From Cyathus striatus (lineage: Eukaryota; Basidiomycota; Agaricomycetes; Agaricales; Nidulariaceae): 64,000 nucleotides of DNA. This document shows positions 9,677 through 21,120 of this stretch, piece after piece. The stretch spans positions 3,968,001-4,032,000 of the forward strand of contig JAOVFP010000008.1 of NCBI GenBank assembly GCA_025738555.1. Direction: 5' to 3'. Position numbers and translations under genes: made by a program. Under the pieces are notes generated by a model that was given only the letters and a program-made list of their open reading frames with translations, ran no database searches and was not told the origin of the DNA. Each line of letters begins with the position of its first letter. The stretch's first letter is position 1.

Positions 9677-11231
9677 TAGGGCTGCCAACTGTAACCATGC
9701 AAAACGGTTACGGTACAGTTAAGGACATCACAGGTACTGTACCGTCTGAGACCTGGAGAGAACTCAGCATGGGATGGGTTCGGTGTAGTTATCACCCATT
9801 GGTACCTGTACTGTGGTACTGTTACACAGCCATCAATATGGCTTACATCTACTGTTGCTTATACTCTGATTTAATTTGAATCACATGACCATTATCTCCA
9901 GATACAATGCTATCAGATCTAGCTGTGCACGCATCAATGTATTATTCGTGTTTGCTCTTCCCCCTCTCTCACCCTCTCCCACTGGTCCCCTCCAACGTCG
10001 GCATTTTCACATTGCCCTGAATGCCACAATTACACATGAGGAACTCAAGATTGTTGGTATTGCACTACTAAGAGCCACTGAATACCACAATTTGCCTTAC
10101 CAATGGCCACACCATCACCCTAAGCCTCTCTCAAGTTTTTGTTCTTCAAAATCCTCTCCCAATTCATCTCCACCCTCTTTGTTTCATACTATACCACTTA
10201 CTCTACCCAAATCTTCGATCTTCTCTGTTTCACCAACCATTCCTCATTAAGTAATGTCTTTATTCTAAATTTCTACGTAGCCTATGTACACACTCCCCCA
10301 CAACTCAGTGAATTTCCCCTGCCTCTGTGAAGTCCTGAGCTATTTTTTGAGCCTTCTTGTTAATCACCTCATGCTCCTCTCACATTCTACCATTCCATTC
10401 TCAAAGATTTGTCAAGTCTTTGCATTTTAAAATCCACTTTGAAGTTTTATTCCATGTTACATTCTCAACTTTATATTACAGCTGCTAATCACCCCTTAGA
10501 TCACCTTAGGACTCCTCCATTGAACAGACGTTCAGCTGCTTCACTATGTCTGCTTCACCTCTGTCTACTGCCCAGCCCTCCAGCACAAATGATACTGTAG
10601 TGCCAGCCTTTGAAAATCCGAATCCTGGTAAGTAATTTATTTCCTATTTCTCATTAGTTTGAAAGTTTACTGACATGTATGCTTAATCTAGATTACACTG
10701 GTCATTGTATCCATAAAAAGACTAAAAAACACCTTAAAGAGCTTCTGGATGCAAAGAAGCTTGACAAGACTGGAAAGCTTGAAGGCCGCTTCAAACCCAA
10801 GTCTTCGAGACCACATTGATCAAAGCCGAAATCTAAAGTTCCTGGATTTCATTTGGATGAGGTTTCCAGTGGCACAGATTAAATGAGTAGGATATGTGAA
10901 AATGCTCATAATATTATTGTAATTACCCTGTCAACATAGCTATATATGACATTTACTTTCTGGAGACTTATTCCTGCTACTTTAAGCATATAATCATGTC
11001 TTCACAGTTTGTGATGTATCTTTTGAGATGCCCTGAGTAGTATTAACACTGTCTTTATGGCTAAAATTTATTGATTATAACTGTGGAACCGTTTATGGCC
11101 ATGTTTTAACCCATCCCATACTGTTGATACTTCTAAAAATTGCTACATGAGACGGTTATGGCTGAAACCTGTACCATTAATGGTTTTGTAAAGATGGGCC
11201 ATAACCTGTCATGGCACAGTTGGCAGCCCTA
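9677..11231. mobile_element. Non-autonomous hAT-type element
   Basis: Ends are TAGGGCTGCCAACTGT and, inverted, ACAGTTGGCAGCCCTA, with an 8-bp duplication GTAGGAAT at 9669-9676 and 11232-11239. TAGGG ends plus an 8-bp duplication are typical of hAT transposons. Subterminal regions hold repeated, partly inverted GGTTACGGTACAG / GGTACTGTACCG / ACGGTTATGG motifs, likely transposase-binding sites. At 1555 bp it is too short for a hAT transposase and no RNase H-like core is visible. One small spliced ORF lies inside. Confidence 0.85.
10546..10882 (+). pseudogene. Small Lys-rich spliced ORF inside hAT element
   Basis: ATG at 10546 starts a Ser/Thr/Pro-rich exon (MSASPLSTAQPSS...) ending at a consensus donor GTAAGT (10628). 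Splicing to the TTAATCTAG acceptor near 10692 keeps the frame into a Lys-rich segment (KKTKKHLKELLDAKKLDKTG). It meets TGA at about 10817 and, past it, continues about 20 codons to TAA at 10880-10882. It may be a relic of the transposase N-terminus or a captured host exon. I do not recognise the protein. Confidence 0.35.
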
Positions 11232-11341
11232 GTAGGAATTGAGAAGTCCTCTATTAGGATATCAATGCACTCAGTATTGATCCCTTTGTAAGAAGTAGTA
11301 TGTATATATGTCCATGTTGACGATGTGTTACTTTTCCCCCT

Positions 11342-11998
11342 TTAACAGCAGCTTCATAGAGCTCACAGTTATAGTTGTTCCACAGCATTCCTAGGTCGGC
11401 AGGTCACCCACCAGTATTTGGAGCCATTGCTGTTATACAATACACTTGGGATATGCTATCTCATCGCTACCACGTCAGAACCTATCATACTTCGAGTTGA
11501 TTACGTAATTACGTGGGAATAATATATCGCCGGGTATTGCCAGCCCTTCCACACCCAGAGCTTTCGCCGCCTGGCGATCGCCAGGTGGCGAAAGGTGGCG
11601 AGGCGAAACGGCGACGTCTTGCCCACATCATTAAACAAGGTACGAACATATATAGATCATCAAACGCAGTACTGTTCTAACAGTATCACCTAGTTCAATT
11701 CAAATATTATTGACATGAAGGCCCAGGTCATAATGGACGAACACCCGTTTACTAGTAGGAATGTAAACGACAAACCCATTGAGCTCAGACCGACTGGAGT
11801 GTCTGCTGTGTAATATTTACATGTATTAAATAGAACATGAACTGAATAATATTTATTTTTATACCTAATTGCTTATGAAGCAGATAAACGCAAGTAAAAG
11901 TTGCGATGTTCGTCAATTAATGTCCGTACGAAAGCGGAGAAAGCAGATTCACAAAGCAATACAAGGCACATATAAATAAAACCAAGGAACTTACATAG
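11342..11998. other. Intergenic stretch with a 34-bp palindrome
   Basis: No gene is recognised. At 11561-11594 a near-perfect palindrome is centred on GCGATCGC (CTTTCGCCGCCTGG and its complement, one mismatched pair). It is followed by more GGCGA units to about 11613. The GC-rich patch contrasts with AT-rich surroundings. The 3' flank of VPS72 is included. Confidence 0.5.
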
Positions 11999-14143
11999 TT
12001 ACCCGTCTACTTCCATATAACGTGGTTCATGAGTCTGTTCCTCTGTACTCGGTCGGGTTGGATTTTCGATTTCTGTCGTATAGCGTCCGAGCGATGGACT
12101 CCAGGCGTATTCATGATGTAGAATACGTGTAAGCATATTATAAGCATACTGGTTAGCATACGGAGTTCCGGTGCGTGGATCCATGTAAGGAGCAGGTAGA
12201 CCTGTAATTGGACATGTTTGGACGGGACGAGAAAGTGGTCGACCTTTGCCCACGTATACTTTCAGGTCTTCCCACTTTACATGGTCTCCAAATAGTGCAG
12301 CCATTGTATCTTTCCATTGTGGCTTTGGTGTAGACGGCGTCTGGGCTAGTTCATGGACCAAATAGTTTCGGGTAGTCTTGTAAGTTATTATTTGAGGTAC
12401 TACGATAATAGGGTAAGCATAGGATGAGGTATCGAAGAAAAAACATATACTTGGAAGCTGTGTGGTAGACGTGGAAACAGACGGCACGTAAGAAGAGTCT
12501 TTCGCTGCTGGTGCTGATGTCCATACATGTGAAGAAAATGAAGATGGATCAGGAAGTTCCATAGACATTGAGCGCTGTAGGAGTGTTTCCAGCGCTGGAT
12601 CAACCGCGATGGAAGATGATAAAGAACTCTTCGTTTGAGATGTTGGTTCCGATTTCGGAGGTTCCACAACGGAACTCGCGGTTTGCGTCGTAAACGGAGA
12701 TGGCGTCAGGGAAGCTATGTTCGGGACAGGGATCGGCGAATTTTGAGAAACAGATTGTTGGTGGACTTCAAGCGTCAGAGCATTGGGTGGCTGCGGTGGT
12801 GGCCAAACCTGAAACGGCGGGGGTATGGGTGCTGCTGGATTTGGCGCTGCAGATACAGATAATGGTACGTGAGAGTTAGTTACAGTTGTAGGAAGGGGAT
12901 CTGGAACATTTGCTCCATGAAAAGAAGGTTTGTCAGTTCTGGCATTGTCGGGTATCGTGCGTGAAGGTGTCACTATCGAATTAATTGGCATGGAGACAGC
13001 TAGAACAGAAGATTTGTCCCCTAGGTTAGATGGACCAACACCAGATGATTTGTTCATTGAGATCTGCGGCGAGTCATGCCTGAAAGTGGTCCCAAACGAG
13101 CTATAGAAGGTTGGAGTGCTCAGTGTGGATGACTCTGGCGGTGGAAGAGATGGCTGCAAAACTTCTGTCACGTCTTCGACCCTGCTGACCCATCGAACGA
13201 GGGGGCCATCGACTGTCTTGCGAACTACCCTTGCGCGAGCACGTTTCTCTTCTTCCAGTTTGAGGTAATCGCGATGTTCAACAAGGTTCCCCTCTTCATT
13301 GTCGAGAGATAATGCAATCAGTTCCAGCTGCGAAAAGGAGCGTGTTGCCGGCCTGGCTTTCTTAGGTAGGGATGCCTACAAGCAAGGTAAAAAAGGTGTA
13401 CGTTCCACTGACGCGAGTCGATTATACCTTCTTTTCCTCGCTCTCTTTCAGCCTTGTAACTGTGGCAGATGTATTTAGAACTGTGTGCTTGCGTTTACTC
13501 TTCCGCTTGCGTTGTGAAGTTTCCGCTCTCGCCTCGTCCTCTATTGCTAACACTTCGCCCGTTTCTGCATTTACAACTGCCCCCAGGGATACGCGTCTTT
13601 TCTCGGGCCTTGGTTTAGGCTTCGATTTCGCGATAGTGGCTAAAGGGTTGAAGGTTGCTTTATGCTTCTCGTGAGCCGCTGCAGTCGCCTTTTCTAGTTT
13701 GGAACGGGCTGCCTGAGGTCGAATTGAGGGATTGAAGAAGAGTAAGAAAAGAGAGCGGCAAAACCTTTCTAGCGCGTTTTTCCTCTTCCTGTACCTCCTT
13801 CTCGCCAACATCTACGTCATGCGAAGCAGCTTCTTCATCCGTACTTTCGAAGTCGGACTCGAAGGCATCTTCTTCAACTATTCTTCGTTAAAAGTGGGTG
13901 TTTCAGTTAGTGGCACGTTGTCGAGACCACGGCCGAACATACACTTTTCAACTACAAATTCCTTGTCATCATCTAGGTCTTTATTGCCCTCTTCCAAAGC
14001 CATTTCCGCCAGTGCAGCTGCCATACTGTAATTTCATGTTGGCGAAGAAGAGTCACGACCGTCGACGTTACATACCGGTTTCCAGCCGTACTGCGTCGGG
14101 GACGACGGGAGACGAGATATTCGACAGGTTCTTCGTCGGCCAT
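11999..14143 (-). CDS. VPS72: VPS72/YL1, SWR1-complex subunit
   Basis: Homologue of YL1/Vps72, the subunit of the SWR1 (and SRCAP) chromatin remodeller that binds H2A.Z-H2B for exchange into nucleosomes. Six exons are predicted: 14143-14076, 14025-13943, 13877-13765, 13712-13428, 13375-12451 and 12399-11999. The N-terminus (VEYLVSRRPRRSTAGNR) and the following acidic stretch (FEEDAFESDFESTDEEA) are the histone-binding YL1 signature. A basic region follows, then a long Ser/Thr/Pro linker. The YL1_C domain near the end contains CPITGLPAPYMDPRTGTPYA. The last intron is 51 nt, a multiple of three and stop-free, so retention would add 17 residues. Intron 3 uses a weak donor, GTTTTG. It is the only clearly intact gene in the repeat-rich left part. 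Confidence 0.92.
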
Positions 14144-14608
14144 GATCACTATGTAATAGCAAAATGAAGAGATGTACGAATTACAGAAATCGTGGCGAAG
14201 GTTCGACATACCATTGAAAGTGCCTCCCCAAAAGTGTGGGAATGCACGCTAAACTAGACTAAACAAAGTTAGTGACTTCAGTCTTCAATCGACGATCGTT
14301 TCATTTTCTTTGTTTGTTCTTTGTTTGTTCTTGCTTCGTTAACCCGTCAACATTCGTCTGAGTCAGCCTTTACACGCAAATAACACTCATCCTCTCAGGC
14401 TTATAAATAACCCCACCAATAATGCTGTATAATTAATATCCTTGGCAACTACAGTCTCAATACTACATAGGTACTTCGAGTCCTTAAATGTGCCATCAAG
14501 TGCCATCTTCAAGCATTTTCTATTCCGAGTTGGTCAGCCAGTATGATATAAGTATACCCAGTCAATTTTTGGCATTATAAGGTTAAGGTAGCCAGAATAC
14601 TAAGTAAC

Positions 14609-16921
14609 CTACAATGGATGGGCTTCTACTGATTTTAGGAAGTGATTTCCAGGGTTGATATCACTACATCAAATAAAACACCATCCCACCTTCTCCAACA
14701 AAACTTTCAACTGTGGAAGTGTATGCTCTTTTGAGTTGAAGTAAAACATCATCTACCAAAAAAAGTTGTGTTTAATTTTTTTTTTAAATTCATATTTACA
14801 CAATCTTACAGCAATGTCCAATGTGTATGCAGCATTTCTGATGCTTCCATAATTTGCCAACAATGGTCCATGTGCTTCTCCTATTGAGGAAATACCTTCT
14901 GACTCTGAACTTCTGCAAGCATATGAAAGGATTTGGTCAATTATGATGAGCACAGTATTATGCTGCACTGCACATCACAATTGAATGAGTAAGTCATAGT
15001 TATATGCATCAGGCCAATTATGCAAAATATGCTGAACAATGAATACTGAAGCATCTTTCACAGGTTGTGCGTCAAAGAAATTATGAGCTTATAAGGTATC
15101 AGCTAGCTTACTCCACTGACACTCAGAACAACTTACCTTCAAAGGAAACCCTATTGCTTTGAAGAATTTCTGGATATTGCTCAGCCCAGAACTTGTGGCA
15201 AATGTTTAAAAGCATTGCCAGCATCAAGGAAATGATGAGCTACCCATACCTTTTCACCCTCCTCTATGACCTTTGGAAGGTCCTGAATGATTATGTCCAA
15301 TTTAGGATATTTCTTTGCCAATGGTATCATTGAGTTTCCAACTCCTCCACCAATGTCCACAACAATAGATTCTCTAGGAAGGCTATCCCAATTGTATACT
15401 AATTTTCACATCCAGTTATGTCAATGTACAAGTGTTAGTAACAGACAAGCTAAATGCTCAAAGTCAAACTTAAACACTTGAATATGGAAAAAGAATGAAT
15501 CTTATTGCTTGTCTGGAATAAACTAGCACAAGAATAGAGAACTATCTAATTAAAGTGACTGTATTTATAGTAAATGTCCATGATGTAACCACATGTAAGT
15601 GTCCTACACTACAACACATGTTTACTGTGCTTCTACTGTGTAAACTCATGTACTATGTATGTAACAAGCATGGCTGAACTGTGGACTGTGCCCATAGTCT
15701 TGATGAATAATGCATGTTGATATGCATGGTGTCCGCATTGTGTGTCATGTGACTAATCACATAACAAGATAAGATAATAGATTAGATAAACTGATTAGAT
15801 AATGGATGAAATCCTAACAACAAGGCAAAGCATGCATCAGATCCAGTTTACCATTAAAGATCACATTGTTTGGTTGGCTTTCTGCTAATTCTTGCATTGC
15901 AAAGCCAAACTGTCAAAGTATATGTCTATTTTTGGGGTGTTCCAGAAATTGCCAAAAAGTATCTCCTGTTCTGTATGTGCAGCAAAATGCTGTATCTGTA
16001 AGCTCAGTTGAAAAACCAGTTACAGGGTCTCTGAGTGTCTCCAATCCTACTGCACTACACTTATGATTTACATCAACACTGAAATAGTAACATAAGGATG
16101 AGATCCATGCTAATATATATTACATACCAATGACTGCAGAGTGCAGCAAATCCTGCCAAAGTGTATTTATCTTTGGAGCTGCAAAAGTAGGTAAAATGTA
16201 ACATAATATGCTATTATTTGAAAGATGTATATATATAAACAAACCTTTTTATTATATCTTCAACAGACTTGCCACTATCCAGTGTTGCAGATATTCTGTT
16301 GTTTACAAATACATCTGGCTTAATTTCCCAATAGATATAATGGATAGAAAGTTATCTCATTATATGCTCTGTGCCATAGATATTGGCCTGATAATTTCAT
16401 GTACTCAGATATCATGCAAGACATACCAAGCTTAGAAGGGTCAATTCTGCATTGCTTGGAAATTTCTTCAACATGAAGTCCCTAAATAGTAATAAGTACT
16501 CTTATTAAATGTGATATTAAAATGTTCAAATTCAAGTGACCTCAGGATCAGCTTCTCAGAGAATTTCTGTTACATTTGATTCCAAACAAATGTGAACTGA
16601 AGCTGAGTGATGGTCCTAGTAGTAGAGTTGAGTCATGATGGCATAAATCACATATATGCAATGCATACTTATGCCAACAACATGTCAGTACATGACATCT
16701 GTTGGTGGAAGTAACCAAGCTGCAAGCTGTAAGCATGTGGAAGCTACTACTCTTGCTGCCTGGGCAGCAATGGGATTGGAGTGAAAGGCTTCTGATTCCA
16801 GAGTAAACATTGTGGCATTAAGGTTGGGGAACTTGAGTTCATTTTCTTGACATGTTTTCTCCAGTGCTATAACTGAGTTTGAGATCAGTCAAGATAGTTG
16901 GGCAATGATGGTAAAAGACAT
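14609..16921 (-). pseudogene. O-methyltransferase pseudogene (SAM-dependent)
   Basis: Fragments follow the layout of fungal plant-type O-methyltransferases. The N-terminal dimerisation part starts at ATG 16921 (MSFTIIAQLS, then TGA) with AFHSNPIAAQAARVVASTC and QLAAWLLPPTDVMY. Next come DVFVNNRISATLDSGKSVED (about 16320-16260), the SAM-binding loop VVDIGGGVGNSMIPLAKKYP (about 15360-15300), AHNFFDAQPVKDASVFIVQH with ILHNWPDAY (about 15080-15010), VLIIIDQILSYACR (about 14955-14910) and the C-terminal TLPQLKVLLEKVGW. Several in-frame stops, mostly TGA, and frame breaks make it non-functional. One intron is enlarged by a 387-bp solo LTR. Such enzymes methylate secondary metabolites; the original substrate is unknown. 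Confidence 0.8.
15433..15819. mobile_element. Solo LTR in pseudogene intron
   Basis: A 387-bp block starting TGTTAG and ending CTAACA, flanked by the perfect 5-bp duplication ACAAG (15428-15432 and 15820-15824). Without it and one duplication, the intron between FNG and NWDSLPRES of the O-methyltransferase shrinks from about 460 to about 67 nt, a normal size here. This independently supports the boundaries. It has no coding content and does not resemble the 529-bp Gypsy LTR, so it comes from another LTR family. Confidence 0.75.
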
Positions 16922-17568
16922 ATGAGTTTCAGAATTGTCTTGTAGATAAATTGGTGGAAATATATAGGTGACTCAGATTCATGAGATTGAAAATAGATAC
17001 TTCAATATGATCCTTCATCCAGCAGTCCTCACAAAATATAAATAAACTGACCTTTAGGTCTTGTGGTGATCAAGGATAAGTATCAAGGCACAAGGTCCTT
17101 CCTGTGTGACAGTGCCTCAGACAATGAGTTTTATACTTACTAATATTGCCATTGTGATTGAAGTTGAACCATGGGAAGTAAATGATGCAAATTACCACAA
17201 CAGCTGAACCTCCAGAGGCAAAAGAGGAGGACTCGGAGAGAATACTTTTCATATGTTATGTACTTAGTGCGACCTGGAATTCACATTGGTGAGTGAGTAA
17301 CCAAAACATATGTGACAAAATGTTCAGTATATTCAAGGTGTACCTTAAGCCATACACTGTTACCTTAAGTTGATATTATCAATATTAAGGGAATTCAAAC
17401 CTAGTGATACATGATATACTACAGTGATTTCTGTGTAATTTACTACATAGGGAGAATGAGCAGTGATCTAACAAGATTTCAAAGTGGAAAAGAGTAAAAC
17501 ACAGGAGACACTGTTTACATTAGCTCTCTGTTTGAACTTCTGATCACGTTTTTCAGCAAGGTTGCACT
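16922..17568. other. Intergenic stretch, nothing recognised
   Basis: AT-rich sequence between the pseudogene's 5' end and the MULE-like element. The only open frame (17252-17070, minus) has no recognisable motif. Confidence 0.5.
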
Positions 17569-17578
17569 GCATGCACAC

Positions 17579-18974
17579 CTCAATATTTCAATGTGAAATA
17601 GTTTTGAAATATTGTGGAAATATTCTTTATATTACATCATTATTTTGCCTTGTAATACTCTTACAATTCACATATGATATTTCTCACATATTTGAAAGTC
17701 ACAATAACAAAGAAATATTGAAACCTGGATCCCCATTTTCTTTGAAATCCTTTATTCAATATTTCAAAGGTTTTTCACCTATGAAATAACAAAGAAATAT
17801 TTATTTGTCACACTGGGTAATCACAATGAGCTTTGTCTACCACTGTCTCATCTTTGTGACATATGTCACAAGGTTCTTATCTAAGAGATCTTAGCAAGAT
17901 CTTAGTGGCATTGTGACATATGTCACAAAGATGAGACAGTGGTAGACAAAGCTCATTGTGATTACCCAGTGTGACAAATAAATATTTCTTTGTTATTTCA
18001 TAGGTGAAAAACCTTTGAAATATTGAATAAAGGATTTCAAAGAAAATGGGGATCTGTTATATCCATGTCCAGATACATCATGCCAACATTCCCATGTGAC
18101 CTTCCAACATACCTGGTCCATTCCTGGAATGTACCTGTTACAGGTTTACACTTCCCAATGTTCCCACCCAGGAATATACCTGGAACCCATTGGGTTTTCT
18201 ATCAGGTATCCCAGATATGTAGTTTCTCTTATGATGACCTCACCATGTCATTATTCTATTACTCCTCTCTTCCATTCTTACTTGTACGTTTCATTATGGC
18301 CTTTGTAGTTTAGTTTATGCCACCATCTTTTATCTTCATTCTGAACATGTCATTTGTGCCCCTACTCCACTTTGCCCAGTCTTTATTCCTTTTACTTACT
18401 CTTAGCATTCTGTCTCCAGATTTGTACCTACTGCTTCCTAGTACATATATATAGTCTTCCAGATGTACTAGTAGTCTTCAGTATTTGTATCAACTTCATA
18501 CACTTCTTCCTACACTTAAGTTCTGAAACCTGCTCCAGGTTTTCCTTTGGGTTTCTCTCCCACTGCCTCAGTGTAGTGGCAAAGCCTCCTCTCATACTCT
18601 GGAATGTTTCCTTTCATTGTATATCATCTTCCATGAAATATGAACCATTCCCTGGGGATATCCAGGTGGTGCAGCACATAAGCTGAAGCCACAGTTCTTT
18701 TCCACACTCCTGCTCTATGTTCCACACCTGTACTCACTTTGGGTTTCCATTACAGTTCTCCCATGCCCTCTGGGTGTCTTTGCATCCATTTCTCAGTAGG
18801 AAGAGAATTGGTATGTAACAGGATCTGGGTTTCAATATTTCTTTGTTATTGTGACTTTCAAATATGTGAGAAATATCATATGTGAATTGTAAGAGTATTA
18901 CAAGGTGAAATAATGATGTAATATAAAGAATATTTCCACAATATTTCAAAACTATTTCACATTGAAATATCAAG
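17579..18974. mobile_element. MULE-like element with 154-bp inverted ends
   Basis: Left arm 17579-17732 and right arm 18821-18974 are near-identical inverted repeats of about 154 bp (starting CTCAATATTTCAATGTG and CTTGATATTTCAATGTG). The direct repeat GCATGCACAC stands at 17569-17578 and 18975-18984. Long terminal inverted repeats with a 9-11-bp duplication point to Mutator-like elements. The interior (18055-18820) has no transposase, so the element is non-autonomous. Short frames inside both arms are mirror images of each other and should not be annotated as genes. Confidence 0.7.
17732..18050. mobile_element. Foldback element nested in MULE-like element
   Basis: The segment 17728-18054 is an almost uninterrupted hairpin: arms 17728-17871 and 17911-18054 (144 bp each) pair throughout where checked, with a 39-nt loop. 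Its outermost GATC (17728-17731, 18051-18054) may be a 4-bp target duplication, leaving a 319-bp element with ends CCCATTTTC and GAAAATGGG. It begins exactly where the left MULE arm stops matching the right arm, consistent with insertion into the larger element. Confidence 0.7.
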
Positions 18975-19008
18975 GCATGCACACAGTGCAATTGTCTACA
19001 AAACAGTC

Positions 19009-19276
19009 ATACTGTACCATTTTGACCAACTGTTTGTCAATTTATGCTGTGACGACAATGAACAGTTAGACTCTCTGTTCAAGTGTCAGTGTGATGCATA
19101 ATGAACAGAGGAACTGTTCATCACTAAACAATTTGTAGCGAAATTTTTCATGAATACTTAGCGACAATTTATTATTATTATTTTAAATATCTTCTTGTAC
19201 CTCTGTTCATGAAGTGCTGTGATGCGTGACGAAATGTACATGTGTTCATGTTCAGTTGGTCGAAATGGTACAGTAT
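19009..19276. mobile_element. MITE copy 2, TA-flanked
   Basis: Ends read TACTGTACCATTTTGACCAA and, inverted, the same with one change (TTTCGACC). TA occupies each border (19010-19011 and 19274-19275). About 268 bp, non-coding, with internal GAACAGTTAG and GTGATGCGTGACGAAA motifs shared with 1063-1343 and with 31810-31929. It sits 24 bp beyond the duplication of the MULE-like element. The well-preserved ends suggest it is younger than copy 1. Confidence 0.75.
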
Positions 19277-21120
19277 TTGAATTCCCCATAATATAAGTAC
19301 GCGAAATCCGCTCTCAAGTTCTACGGGGGCACCTCTGGAAAGACCCCTCCTCGTGCCCAACTCTGGCCGCCGAGTTGGATATTCCAAGGTTCTTACTGTC
19401 AACTGATTTCATTTATTTTCACGTCATATTGCCAAGGCACATGCGAAACCATAGAGGTTTTGTCAGGTTTTGTCCCAAAAAAAGATTGATGTATCCACTA
19501 ATACACAATTGCCATGTTCGTGTAACTGTACAACATGGTGCTTGTTGTAATTCAAATATTAATATATCCAATACTATTACTCCCACAACCACTACAGATG
19601 AAGGGGAGACAAAAGAAAGGAATAAAAATTAATGCTTAAGAACGAATATTGCTGTAGATATGTATGCTAAAAAGACTCGTAGCCAGCGTTGAGGCGAAAA
19701 GATGTGATTTTCTTGAAGTCGAATGCAAATGTGGGCGAAGGTTGTGTAATGCAATGCCAATGAAAGCGAATGCGAATGCAGGAGCTTGCAGAGCAATTTT
19801 AGTCAGACTAAGTAACGAATAATAAATATGAATAGAAACCCCACCAAATGATTTATGCAATGACGCAAAAAGGAGTACCACTGGATTTTGTCTCCTCGTT
19901 GGTGGAATAGAGATGTCCTCGAGGTCGGAGGATGAGGAGTAGGTAAGGATGCTGGTGAAGGAATCCATTAGAGTATGAAGGAGATAGACTCTGAGCAAAC
20001 AGTTGAGCTTTACTAGGGATCTGAAGACAAGGTAACGACACAGAGCTCCCATTTATATCCTCGACTTCTCTCCAGTGACCTAGACATAGAACCAAAGTTT
20101 GTTCTCGAGAGATCAGCCACAAATACTCCATTCTAATTCGTTCTAATTGTTTTCTATCCAATGATACCGCATATTTTCAAACAAAAAGAAACAGCACGCG
20201 ATAAGGCCCCGCAGATTCGAATGGCCATCGCAAGAAACTTTGCATTCCAAATTAGGCAACAGTGATCGGGAACGATGTGCCCGGAACAAAAGCAACGATC
20301 ATGTTGAAGATCTTGTCTTCTAAAAGATCCTTGTGGCCAGGGGTCCAGTCGGAAGCTAGGAATTCACAAAGCAAGAAGCTGCCTTGTATATCTAGAGATA
20401 ATAAGGACAAGTCGAAGCTTGAAGTTCATAGCAGAAATGCCGGAAACCGTAGAGTTGATAACAGCAAAGAGCAACAGGAAAGAAGATAGCTACAAGTACT
20501 GCAATGACCAAATTTCCGAGGATGAAGGAAGAGGGCGAAAAAAACAACTTGAGCTCACACATTGATAACAATTGCACTGTGGCTAGACACTAAAATAAGA
20601 TCTATTTCAGCATCAGATAGGGCAGACATATGGCGTATATCGGTCCGTAGCATACCAGATCGTGAATATCATCTTAACAAACTAAGAGGAGAAATGCATG
20701 AAGACAATAGGGGAGCAGAACCACGGAGTCAGTAGACGAGCGCCACTGGTAGGCACAGTTTGGAAGAAATTTTAAAGTTGTTCGCAATGGTTAAAGTTCG
20801 TGGTCTGTAAAGCAAGGGTGTATATGTGCCCATTTTTGTAGAATATAGTCCACAAGGTCTTGGATATTAGCTTGTTGAAGTTGAAGTTGAGTCGGTCGTC
20901 CGACGTCGAGTGGCTGTTGGGAATCTGGAATCAATCTGGAATAGACGATTCGGGAACTAGCTAAGTTTCCACGGTCCGCCAGATGCCATCGTTGTCCAAT
21001 TCTAATATACATATACAAATACCCAAAATTATTGGCCCGGTGTCTTCCCGTTCATGTAGCACACGGTAACCGCGCTCACATCACTATTTCCCTTTCTACT
21101 CTTACTTTCATTTCTCCGGC
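19277..21120. other. Long stretch without convincing gene
   Basis: Open frames at 20161-19853, 20052-19636 and 21018-20791 (all minus) and 20262-20489 (plus) lack recognisable domains, good start context or paired splice sites. The frame 20052-19636 is hydrophobic in its second half and could be a small membrane protein. The frame at 21018-20791 ends in a Gln/Leu-rich helix-like segment. None is strong enough to call. Just before 21121 lies the short promoter of the mitochondrial ribosomal gene. Confidence 0.5.

Larger units (their letters stand above)
1351..11341 (-). pseudogene. Older ORF split by Gypsy and hAT insertions
   Basis: Three minus-strand pieces stay in one open frame once the two mobile elements and one copy of each target duplication are set aside: 11341-11232, then 9676-9491, then 1467-1354, with a stop at 1353-1351. 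This gives about 135 codons. Codon phase matches exactly at both junctions: the hAT duplication GTAGGAAT lies inside codons for Ile-Pro-Thr, and the Gypsy duplication TATTG inside codons for Ser-Ile. Upstream the frame is closed by TAA at 11344-11342, so the 5' end may be a further exon or be lost. I do not recognise the product; it could be a host gene or an older transposon protein. Confidence 0.55.

Noticed and set aside
17562..17789. Possible small gene mirrored by a minus-strand frame at 18991-18734
   Set aside because: The two proteins are alike only because they lie in the inverted arms of the MULE-like element.
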